A stretch of 48,076 bases of DNA, from positions 1-48,076 of the forward strand of contig JAJPWX010000023.1 in assembly GCA_021205755.1 (NCBI GenBank). Reading direction: 5' to 3'. The translations under genes and the position numbers were made by a program. The stretch is from Lachnospiraceae bacterium (lineage in GTDB: Bacteria; Bacillota; Clostridia; Lachnospirales; Lachnospiraceae). This document shows positions 15,001-21,403 of the stretch, one piece after another. Position 1 is the first letter of the stretch. The number at the start of each line of letters is the position of its first letter. The notes beneath the pieces were generated by a model. That model saw nothing but the letters and a program-made list of their open reading frames with translations. It was not told the DNA's origin and searched no databases.

Positions 15001-15180
15001 TCGGCTGTTAACGGTACGTGCACCCTGTACACGCTTTCGTTCCAGATGAAGAATGTGGTTACATATTCCCTGCCAGCGACTGGCTCCGTCGGCATCGTAT
15101 GGCCGACACTTGCAGGCATTGCGCTGATGCTCGCGGCGCTGGTGATGAACGAGAGAAAAAGGTGGGGAGCGAATGCGTGA
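1..15180 (+). CDS. Giant LPXTG-anchored beta-helix surface adhesin, 5' partial, two frameshifts
   Basis: Cell-wall-anchored surface protein, probably an adhesin or pilus-tip protein. The frame is open to the window edge, so the start codon lies upstream. The visible N terminus is a signal peptide (basic KERWRR, hydrophobic stretch, likely cleavage after ILA near nt 82). A Ser/Thr/Glu-rich stalk follows (110-565, again 1190-1315). Four right-handed beta-helix modules with GGGIY and ITGNTA repeats fill about 2100-9170. A long unrecognised region (9430-13300) leads to an SdrD-B/CnaB-like domain (13340-13900), a CnaB-like domain (14070-14520) and a SpaA-like domain with E-box KESAVPSGY (14530-14880). 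The sorting signal LPATG is at 15070-15084, then a membrane helix and RKR. The frame shifts by one base at the G8 run (566-573) and at the G7 run (1125-1131). Deleting one G from each restores one frame of 5059 codons. As written, translation stops at 589. Ligand unknown. Confidence 0.85.
566..573 (+). repeat. G8 homopolymer at frameshift 1 of the giant adhesin gene
   Basis: Eight consecutive G within codons for VGG. As written the frame ends at a TGA at 587-589. With seven G it continues as GGVFSTLDVTITQEIF into the downstream coding frame. This is either a phase-variable slippage tract or a homopolymer sequencing error. Confidence 0.9.
1125..1131 (+). repeat. G7 homopolymer at frameshift 2 of the giant adhesin gene
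   Basis: Seven consecutive G after the YFVA codons. As written the frame stops at 1149-1151. With six G it reads FVAGGQVVNTAEDQNVIQW and joins the 14-kb downstream frame. It breaks the frame in the same direction (+1 G) as the tract at 566. Confidence 0.9.
2100..9170 (+). repeat. Coding repeats: four tandem beta-helix modules
   Basis: Degenerate coding repeats of about 60-90 nt encode GGG(I/V)Y turns alternating with ITGNTA/ISDNTA strands, typical of right-handed parallel beta-helices (Pmp/pectate-lyase-like). Each module opens with a cap containing LxGxxL, encoded near 2130 (DLRGHTL), 4617 (DLNGCIL), 5960 (DLNGYTL) and 8128 (NLNGYTL). The last three caps are preceded by a helix of the type SVQAAVDYI, TVQAAVNAA or SVQDAFDAI. 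The repeats are too diverged in DNA to be a simple tandem array. Confidence 0.85.
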
Positions 15181-15259
15181 AAAGCAGATACATAAAAGAA
15201 AAATTCTGGGAAACTGGATGTGTGGGAAACAGCAACTGGGAGTTCCGACGGGGGGGTGA
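15173..15259 (+). CDS. Possible 28-aa peptide overlapping the adhesin stop and ending in a G run
   Basis: An ATG at 15173 overlaps the last codons of the giant adhesin gene (the TGA stop is at 15178-15180), so it could be translated by reinitiation. It encodes a basic 28-residue peptide (MREKQIHKRKILGNW...) ending in PTGG, where both glycines and the preceding codon's last base come from the G7 run at 15250-15256. There is no clear ribosome binding site and no homologue I recognise. It may be chance. Confidence 0.25.
   Translation: MREKQIHKRKILGNWMCGKQQLGVPTGG
15250..15256 (+). repeat. G7 homopolymer between adhesin and pilin 1
   Basis: Seven consecutive G at the end of the small coupled frame 15173-15259. 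It is the third of four G runs of 7 or more in the window, all within the first 15.6 kb. Changing its length adds or removes only a few codons of the small frame, so no large protein depends on it. Confidence 0.85.
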
Positions 15260-15440
15260 ATGATGAGTGAATGAAATACAGATACGGGAAATGGAAAAGA
15301 GTGAAAAACGGGTGTGCAAACGGCGGATACGAAAAATGCAGGAGTGTGAAAGATATTCCGGAAAAGTCCGCGATGGATAAACAACAGAAATGACAGAAAA
15401 TTATAAGCGATAAGCTACTGTAAACCATGAGAAACGATAG

Positions 15441-15516
15441 ACCGGGCGGCCAAAAGCGCCTGCGAAAGCATTGCCCCGGTGAAAGCACAAAAACAATGGT
15501 GCCAGATAGACACCAT
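15441..15516 (+). promoter_or_regulatory. Structured 5' leader of pilin 1 with pre-RBS hairpin
   Basis: The 358-nt stretch between adhesin and pilin 1 has no convincing gene but can fold. ACCGGG (15441-15446) pairs with CCCGGT (15475-15480). Between them are a GGC/GCC stem and a small hairpin with a GAAA loop (15461-15470). Then ATGGTG (15496-15501) pairs with CACCAT (15511-15516) across the 9-nt loop CCAGATAGA, 10 nt before the Shine-Dalgarno AAGGAGAG. The last hairpin has a close counterpart before pilin 2. I cannot assign it to a known riboswitch class. Confidence 0.5.
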
Positions 15517-15538
15517 GAAAATTAAGAAGGAGAGGTAA

Positions 15539-17489
15539 ATGAGCATGAAAAAAATGTGGAAAAAGATGATGCCGCTTTTGGCGGCGATTTCGCTCTCGCT
15601 CGCAGCGGGGGGGGGTGACGGCCGGAGCGACAGAGACAGAGCAGCTGGAGGCTGAAACTGAACAAGGCGGAAGTGAGTACATAGTAACGAACACTGCGAC
15701 GGTCACGATTGATGGAACTTCCGCATTGAGCGGCAGCAGCGTATCAATCAGCGATGTGACATTTACGACTTATCGGGTATTATACGCAACCTACGATGAA
15801 GACTCTAATGCATTTGAGTGGCATTTAACAAATTGGGCTGCAGATGCTCTTGTAAAGACAAGCGGTGCCGATGGTATAACTACGTTTGCTACGGAGGAGG
15901 CGGCAATTGCCGCCATCAGTGGGATCACAACCAGTGGTACAGGTACATCATCAACTACCGAACAGAATGCCATTATCAATTATCTGGCTTCTTATGTAAA
16001 AACTGCTAGTCCTGCGATATCAACATATAGTGTTTCATGGAGTAAAAGTGGAAATAAAGCAACGAAAAACCTTCCAGTCGGTGGCTATCTGGTGCTTGCG
16101 GGCAACTCGAATATGTCTTTCCTTAACATGTTTGTCAGTGTTGATGTAGAGGGTACCTCGGGAACGGCGAGCAATCAGTGGATTGTAAGTGCCAATAATG
16201 TGGTGCTGAAAGGAAAAGTAATCAGCATTGAAAAAGGTGTGAATGATAGTGGTACCTCATCAACTTATAGTGATACTGCTGACGCTCAGGTTGGTGATAC
16301 GGTATATTATGAGATCACCGTACCCGTGCCGCAGTTTGCGATCGATTGTAAAACTTATCTGTTCCAGATTGTGGATACGCCGTCAAATGTCGCTATTGAC
16401 TTCGACAGTGTTACGGTCAAGGCCGGGACATGGAGTGCTCAGAACACAGTAGATCCTGGTTCTGCCACTTTGCTGTACAGGGCTGTGTATAACAGTAGTT
16501 TGGATACGTGGAGTTATGTAGATACCTCTAATACCTCTGATCCGAAGAATGCGGGTGGTTATACCGCAGTTCTGTCGTCACAGGATAGTTCTCTGACGAT
16601 TGATTTCTCGGATCTGTACTTGGCTACATTTTATGACGCGACCAGTCAGACGTATCCCTATGACTACGTTTATATTACTTATTCTGCCGAAGTGCTTTCC
16701 ACAGCGGTAACGACACTTGAGACAGGTAACGGAAATACAGCGGAGCTAACTTATGGATCAAGCTATACAACATCAGTGGATCATAATGAGGGTGAAAGTA
16801 AGGCGAAAGTAAACACGTATCAGCTGAAATTGACAAAAACAGCAACTAACGGTACGAATACAACTCTTTCAAATGCTGAATTTGAAGTGTTTTACTATGT
16901 CACAGAAGGTACCGGTGTTGACACAAAAGTGACAGAGTATACGTTAAGTTTCATTCAGAATTCAGATGGAAGCTATGAAGTGGTAGACTCCACGGATACG
17001 CCAACCTCAACAACCGTGAAAACAGATGACAACGGAACGCTCACACTGATCGGTCTGGATTCGGATAAGGTCTATTACATTCAGGAGGTAGTGGCGCCGT
17101 CCGGATACTCGTTGAACGAAAACGTGGCAACATTCAAAATAACAGTTGATAATAGTGTGTCTCTGAGCAGCAGTGACAGCGTAGAGTACACTGGTTTTGA
17201 GCGCGGAGATCAGACTGGAACGAATGCGGAGCCTGGCGGCTCCAGCAAGACAGTAGTTTCAACGAGCAAATCGTGGACAATTGGCACTGACTCAGTTACT
17301 GTTGGAACGGAGAGTGTCACAGAAGTAAGCCTGACCGTGACGGATACAAAAATTGCAGCCCTTCCCGCAACGGGTAGCGTTGGTATTATCGTATTTACGA
17401 TTGCCGGTGTGGCGATCATGATATTAGCTTTGATTTTGATCAATGGCGGAAAAAGCAAAGAAAAGGCAGGACAGGGAATGAAGAGATAA
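15539..17489 (+). CDS. LPATG major pilin / SpaA-like surface protein 1, frameshifted in signal peptide
   Basis: Sortase-polymerised pilin or related surface protein. The start is ATG 15539 (or 15545) after AAGGAGAG; the protein begins MSMKKMWKKMMPLL, a signal peptide. A run of nine G (15607-15615) inside the signal-peptide codons shifts the frame and leads to an early stop. With eight G the frame reads LAAGGVTAGATETEQ and continues for 650 codons. Mature protein: N-terminal pilin-type domain, a central domain with PVPQF, a SpaA-like domain with E-box YYIQEVVAPSGY (nt 17070-17110), LPATG at 17361-17375, a membrane helix and a basic tail. It is paralogous to the next gene over its whole length. 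A GTG at 15615 opens the long frame but would lack a signal peptide, so it is not a credible start. As written the product is off. Confidence 0.85.
15607..15615 (+). repeat. G9 homopolymer in the pilin 1 signal-peptide codons
   Basis: Nine consecutive G, the longest homopolymer I noticed in the window. Nine G give LAAGGGDGRSD and a stop shortly after; eight G give LAAGGVTAGATE and the full 649-aa pilin. Its location in the signal peptide, early in the gene, is typical of phase-variable surface genes. Confidence 0.9.
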
Positions 17490-17585
17490 AAATTTCATTG
17501 TTCCTGCTCTGTATGGAAATCAATCCTTTGGTTTCCGGGAACGCTGCTTTGACCGCATTGAGAAAGTGAATCATAAAAAAGCAGC

Positions 17586-17626
17586 GGAGACTGCTATCGT
17601 AAATCGTAATATTCGATAGCAGCTCC
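17586..17626 (+). terminator. Strong hairpin between the two pilin genes
   Basis: CTGCTATCG (17591-17599) pairs with CGATAGCAG (17614-17622), extended by GGAG/CTCC with one bulged A. No T run follows on the plus strand; an A6 run lies just before it, so it would look like a terminator only on the minus strand. On the plus strand it may be a partial terminator or an mRNA-stabilising or processing hairpin. Confidence 0.4.
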
Positions 17627-17702
17627 CAGAAACTGTTCATGGCGTGCCCTTCTAGGACACCCCTGTATTCTCGGTTTCTTAATAGTAAATCGGGAATCCA
17701 AC

Positions 17703-17721
17703 CGGTGCCGGATGGACACCG
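17703..17721 (+). promoter_or_regulatory. Pre-RBS hairpin of pilin 2, matching that of pilin 1
   Basis: CGGTG (17703-17707) pairs with CACCG (17717-17721) across the 9-nt loop CCGGATGGA. The pilin 1 hairpin has the same loop length and the related loop CCAGATAGA. In both leaders exactly 22 nt separate the hairpin from the start codon, and both use AAGGAGAG as Shine-Dalgarno. Confidence 0.5.
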
Positions 17722-17743
17722 CCAAAGAAAAGGAGAGATTTAC

Positions 17744-19582
17744 ATGAAGAGAGTATGGAAAAAAATGGCAGCATTGCTCATGATGATGGCGATGGTATTT
17801 GGAATTAGCATCATTGCAGAAGCAGCAGCGTCAACAACAGGTGCTGGTGAATTGACAACTCATACGTTATACACCGTGGCTAATGTGGTATCTAATACCG
17901 CCACAGTTGAAATTAGTGGTATTGATACACAGGCGGATGCAGTAAGCTTTAAAACATATCAAGTAATTTATGCCACCTATGACAGCACTTCCAATGAGCT
18001 TGAATGGCATTTGACTGATTGGGCGACTACAGCATTAAGTAGTACTTCTTATACGACGGATGATGTGATTAAGGCGTTGGCAATTGGTTCAACACCGTCT
18101 GCGTCCACTACGGGGCAAAGCACTACCGAGCAGAGCGAAGTCATAAATGTTTTGGCGGCTTATATCGCAGCTAATAATACGGTATCCACTTATGCGACAC
18201 TGACAGGAGATTCTGCAGCTGAATTTACAACCACTTCTACGGGAACTGCCTCTACTACAGCGACTCTGGCGGTCGGTGCGTATCTGGTGATTCCGACCTG
18301 TGCGAATATGTCTTTTTTGAATATGTTGGTGAGCGTGGATGTTGATGGAACCACAGGTAACACTGGAACAACCGCAAAAGATGGATGGGTGCTTACTTCA
18401 AATGGAGCGGTGCTGAAAGGCAATCTTTTGTCAGTTAGTAAAACAGTGAGCGATACTGAGAACGGAACCTATGGTGAAACCGCTGATGCGCAGATCGGAA
18501 CGACAGTATATTATCAACTCAAAGTGTATGTGCCGAAGTTTGCGGAAAATGACAGCGAAAAAATCTTTTATGTAGAGGATACAGCAACAAACCTGAAAAT
18601 TGATGCAACCAGTGTGAAAATTTTAGCCTATGGTTGGGGTGATGAATTAATTGCCTGTAATGATATAACAGCTTCTGATGGTACAGCACAATATTATGCA
18701 TCGACTGATTCTACGGGAAGTAAACTGACCGTTATATTTTCAAACGCTAAGTATCCCTATTATGATAGAACTTTCTATGATGATTCGGATGGATCTTATC
18801 CGTATGACTATGTGATTATTTCGTACAGTGCGGAACTCCTAGATGAGGCTGTTGTAACTACAGGAAATAAGAACAGTGCAACCATGACGTATGATTATGA
18901 TAACCATACTTCTGTTACAACACAAGCAGTTACGACCGCTGTATATACCTATGAGGTAGACCTGACAAAACTCGCGGAAGGAACGACCACGACATTGTCA
19001 AATGCATCCTTTGAAATAACCGACAGTAATGGAAATAAGCTTAATTTTACTAAGGATACTTCAGCAAGCACAGATGATCTCCCGGTATATCGGGTAGCTG
19101 ACACGTCAGTAGCGTCTAAAGATAAGAGTCCAGTAATCACCACAGGTACAGATGGGGTAAGAATCATCGGATTAGATGAAAGTGTAGCATATACGATTGT
19201 CGAGACAGTGGCACCTTCCGGATATACGTTGAACACGAATACGCTGACATTTACAATTACAGATATGACATCTGATGCAGATGCTTCACCGAATGGGACT
19301 ATTGATGTAATTACTTTGGCGGAGAACCAGGGAAATACAACGACTTTGAACTGGTCAACAAGTAATGACGAGAAAGATTGGCCGACTGGACGGACATGGA
19401 GTGTCAGCCTTACACCATCATCCACAGGAGGTTTTGGTATGTCAGTCACTGATACCAAAATCGCTGCTCTCCCGGCCACCGGTAGCGTCGGCATTATCGT
19501 CTTCACTATCGCTGGCGTAGCAATCATGATTCTGGCTCTGGTGCTGATCAATTCAGGCAAGAGCAAACAAAAGAAAGCTTGA
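17744..19582 (+). CDS. LPATG pilin / SpaA-like surface protein 2 (intact)
   Basis: Intact 612-aa pilin-type surface protein. The start ATG 17744 follows AAGGAGAG at 6 nt; longer upstream reading lacks a ribosome binding site and would add non-signal sequence. Signal peptide MKRVWKKMAALLMMMAMVFG with likely cleavage after AEAA. The N-terminal domain has TATVEISG and FKTYQVIYATYDSTSNELEWHL-type sequence shared with pilin 1. A central domain contains VYVPKF. A SpaA-like domain follows, with E-box YTIVETVAPSGYTL. The sorting signal LPATG is at residue 576, then a membrane helix and the tail GKSKQKK. It should be polymerised or anchored by the class C sortases encoded from 26173. It is the only one of the three large surface genes here with an uninterrupted frame and the only one without a long G run. 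Confidence 0.85.
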   Translation: MKRVWKKMAALLMMMAMVFGISIIAEAAASTTGAGELTTHTLYTVANVVSNTATVEISGIDTQADAVSFKTYQVIYATYDSTSNELEWHLTDWATTALSSTSYTTDDVIKALAIGSTPSASTTGQSTTEQSEVINVLAAYIAANNTVSTYATLTGDSAAEFTTTSTGTASTTATLAVGAYLVIPTCANMSFLNMLVSVDVDGTTGNTGTTAKDGWVLTSNGAVLKGNLLSVSKTVSDTENGTYGETADAQIGTTVYYQLKVYVPKFAENDSEKIFYVEDTATNLKIDATSVKILAYGWGDELIACNDITASDGTAQYYASTDSTGSKLTVIFSNAKYPYYDRTFYDDSDGSYPYDYVIISYSAELLDEAVVTTGNKNSATMTYDYDNHTSVTTQAVTTAVYTYEVDLTKLAEGTTTTLSNASFEITDSNGNKLNFTKDTSASTDDLPVYRVADTSVASKDKSPVITTGTDGVRIIGLDESVAYTIVETVAPSGYTLNTNTLTFTITDMTSDADASPNGTIDVITLAENQGNTTTLNWSTSNDEKDWPTGRTWSVSLTPSSTGGFGMSVTDTKIAALPATGSVGIIVFTIAGVAIMILALVLINSGKSKQKKA

Positions 19583-19605
19583 GAAAAGGGACAAAGAGGT
19601 AGCGA

Positions 19606-19752
19606 ATGAGTAAATTGGGAACTTCGTTTGAAGCAGTGAAAGAGGATTTGCTGACAGACGGCGAATTTAAAATGGAATATGAAAGGCTGCGGCCAGAGTA
19701 TGAGGCGATTCGACGGATTGTTACAGACAAAAGAGAACAAAATCTGATTTAG
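19606..19752 (+). pseudogene. HigA/XRE-type antitoxin remnant (N-terminal 48 aa)
   Basis: Starts ATG 19606 shortly after the pilin 2 stop, with GAGGTAG upstream. The 48 residues (LGTSFEAVKEDLL, EYEAIRRIVTDKREQNL) match the helical leader that precedes the helix-turn-helix domain of HigA-like XRE antitoxins. A stop (TAG 19750-19752) falls exactly where the helix-turn-helix would begin (usual QNLTQ...). No cognate RelE/HigB toxin frame is visible. I read it as a decayed toxin-antitoxin remnant; assignment rests on remembered family consensus. Confidence 0.6.
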
Positions 19753-19784
19753 ACGGAGTTCCCGGAGAAAGATGTCATTCGTAC

Positions 19785-19874
19785 AAATTATGAGATAAAA
19801 GAAAGTGATTAGAACATAGTGATCAATGTCATAAACTCGAAATTTTAGGAAGTTTGTGGAATGAATGCAACAAA
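19785..19874 (+). repeat. Diverged direct repeat, copy 1 (upstream of DUF4143 ATPase)
   Basis: About 90 bp similar to 23089-23176. The last 26 nt (19849-19874, containing GTTTGTGGAATGAATGCAAC) are identical to 23151-23176. The rest is diverged (AAATTATGAGATAAAAGAAA versus AAATTTTGAGACAAAAGAAA). The two copies bracket the two ATPase genes. Confidence 0.75.
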
Positions 19875-19876
19875 CC

Positions 19877-19905
19877 TTGACTTCTGCATCCTTTTATGAC
19901 ATACT
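19877..19905 (+). promoter_or_regulatory. Probable sigma-A promoter of the DUF4143 ATPase
   Basis: TTGACT (19877-19882), 17-nt spacer, CATACT (19900-19905), about 28 nt before the start codon and directly after the 26-nt repeat. Confidence 0.5.
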
Positions 19906-19932
19906 TTCTGTCAGAAAGGTGGTGCGGCGTCT

Positions 19933-21249
19933 ATGCTCAGGCATGAATTAAAGAAGCGGGATTTGTACCTTGACAAAATGATTGCTTTTCAGGATACAGA
20001 AATGATCAAGGTGATAACCGGTATCCGTCGCTGCGGAAAGTCCAGTTTAATGAAGCTTATGATAAGCCATTTGAAAGAGAGTGGCATTCCAGAGCGGCAG
20101 ATCATTGAAATGAATTTCGAGTCGATGGCGTTTGCCGATATGACTCCCAGAGATTTTTATGAGTATGTGAAAGAGCGTATTATCCCTGATAAACGGATGT
20201 ATTTGTTTTTTGATGAAGTACAAAGGATTACCGGGTGGGAAAACGCAGTGAACTCATTTCGGGTCGATTTTGATTGTGATATTTATATCACAGGCTCAAA
20301 CGCGTACCTTTTGTCCTCTGAATTGTCTACCTATCTGTCGGGGAGATATGTGGAAATTAAGGTGCTTCCATTGTCTTTTCAGGAGTTTCTGGATTTTCAT
20401 GGATATGCCGTGACAGAAAAAAAGACGCCTTCCGGCGCTGCCCGGAAGCGCATCATTGATGCGGATAGCGATGTCTATGACGCCAGAGAACTCTTTGGGG
20501 AATATGCCCGTTATGGCGGGATGCCCATGCTTGCTGATGTCGGTCTGGAACCGGATCGTGTTGCGGCCGCGCTGGATGGTGTGTATTCGGCAGCAGTGGT
20601 CAATGATATTCTGGAACGGGAGCGGCGTAAGGGGCAGCATATGATCACAGACCCGGTTCTGCTCCGGAAGATCATTATGTTCCTGGCTGATAATATTGGG
20701 AGTAATGTTTCTGCCACCTCCATTGGGAATACGCTTACAAACGAGGGCCTGCTTGAGGATGGGAAGCGGAAAGCCAAACCCGCTGTCAGGACAATACAGG
20801 CATATATTGAAGCATTAAAGGAAGCATATGTTTTTTATGAGATAAAGCGTTTTGACATCCGGGGCAGAGAATACCTGCGTACGCTTGGCAAGTATTATAT
20901 TGTCGATACAGGGCTGCGCAATTATCTCCTGGGATATCGGGACGGAGACACCGGGCATATTTTGGAAAATATTATCTTCTTCGAACTGATGCGGCGCGGA
21001 TACGATATTGCGGTAGGTAAGATTGATAACAAAGAAGTAGACTTTATTGCGACAAAAGCCGACGAGAAAAAATATATCCAGGTCACGGAGAGCATGAATG
21101 CTCCGGAGACACGAGAACGCGAGCTTGCGCCGCTTCGTAAGATAAAGGATAACTACGAAAAAATTGTGATTGCAATGGAGTGTGATATGCCTCAACCGCA
21201 GGATGGCATTAAAATAATTCGTGCAATGGATTTTCTTCTGGATGGCTGA
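19933..21249 (+). CDS. AAA_14 / DUF4143 family ATP-binding protein
   Basis: A 438-aa P-loop ATPase of the AAA_14-DUF4143 family. Walker A GIRRCGKSS is at residues 30-38, Walker B MYLFFDEVQ at 89-97, followed by ITGSNAYLLSSELSTYLSGR, a sensor/arginine-finger stretch typical of the family. The C-terminal half carries a degenerate PD-(D/E)XK-like core with EVDFIATK and YIQVTES. Length is usual for the family. The start ATG 19933 follows AAAGGTGG at 10 nt. Family members are common in accessory regions of gut Firmicutes; their cellular role is not established, and a defence or toxin-antitoxin role is only inferred. It is a monocistronic unit with its own promoter, lying between two diverged direct repeats together with the next ATPase gene. 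Confidence 0.85.
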   Translation: MLRHELKKRDLYLDKMIAFQDTEMIKVITGIRRCGKSSLMKLMISHLKESGIPERQIIEMNFESMAFADMTPRDFYEYVKERIIPDKRMYLFFDEVQRITGWENAVNSFRVDFDCDIYITGSNAYLLSSELSTYLSGRYVEIKVLPLSFQEFLDFHGYAVTEKKTPSGAARKRIIDADSDVYDARELFGEYARYGGMPMLADVGLEPDRVAAALDGVYSAAVVNDILERERRKGQHMITDPVLLRKIIMFLADNIGSNVSATSIGNTLTNEGLLEDGKRKAKPAVRTIQAYIEALKEAYVFYEIKRFDIRGREYLRTLGKYYIVDTGLRNYLLGYRDGDTGHILENIIFFELMRRGYDIAVGKIDNKEVDFIATKADEKKYIQVTESMNAPETRERELAPLRKIKDNYEKIVIAMECDMPQPQDGIKIIRAMDFLLDG

Positions 21250-21336
21250 CCGTGTTCCGGGGGGACGATTGACAGATATACTGGTCATGAAACGCTGGAT
21301 TGATGTGTAAGAGGTTTTGTGATAAGATAAATTATT

Positions 21337-21363
21337 GTAACTGTGAAAGCACTGAACAGTTAC
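21337..21363 (+). repeat. 27-nt dispersed palindrome, copy 1
   Basis: Arms GTAACTGT and ACAGTTAC around an 11-nt centre GAAAGCACTGA. The same arms with near-identical centres occur at 29670-29696 and 41017-41043. This copy sits 40 nt before the start of the next gene. Confidence 0.85.
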
Positions 21364-21403
21364 AGATTATCTGTATTCGGATGTGAGACTGGAGGTGAGC
21401 GGT

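Noticed and set aside
15391-15538. c-di-GMP-I riboswitch upstream of pilin 1.
   Set aside because: The expected conserved GEMM core (CACGCAAAGG..., GGACGCAAAGCC) is absent.
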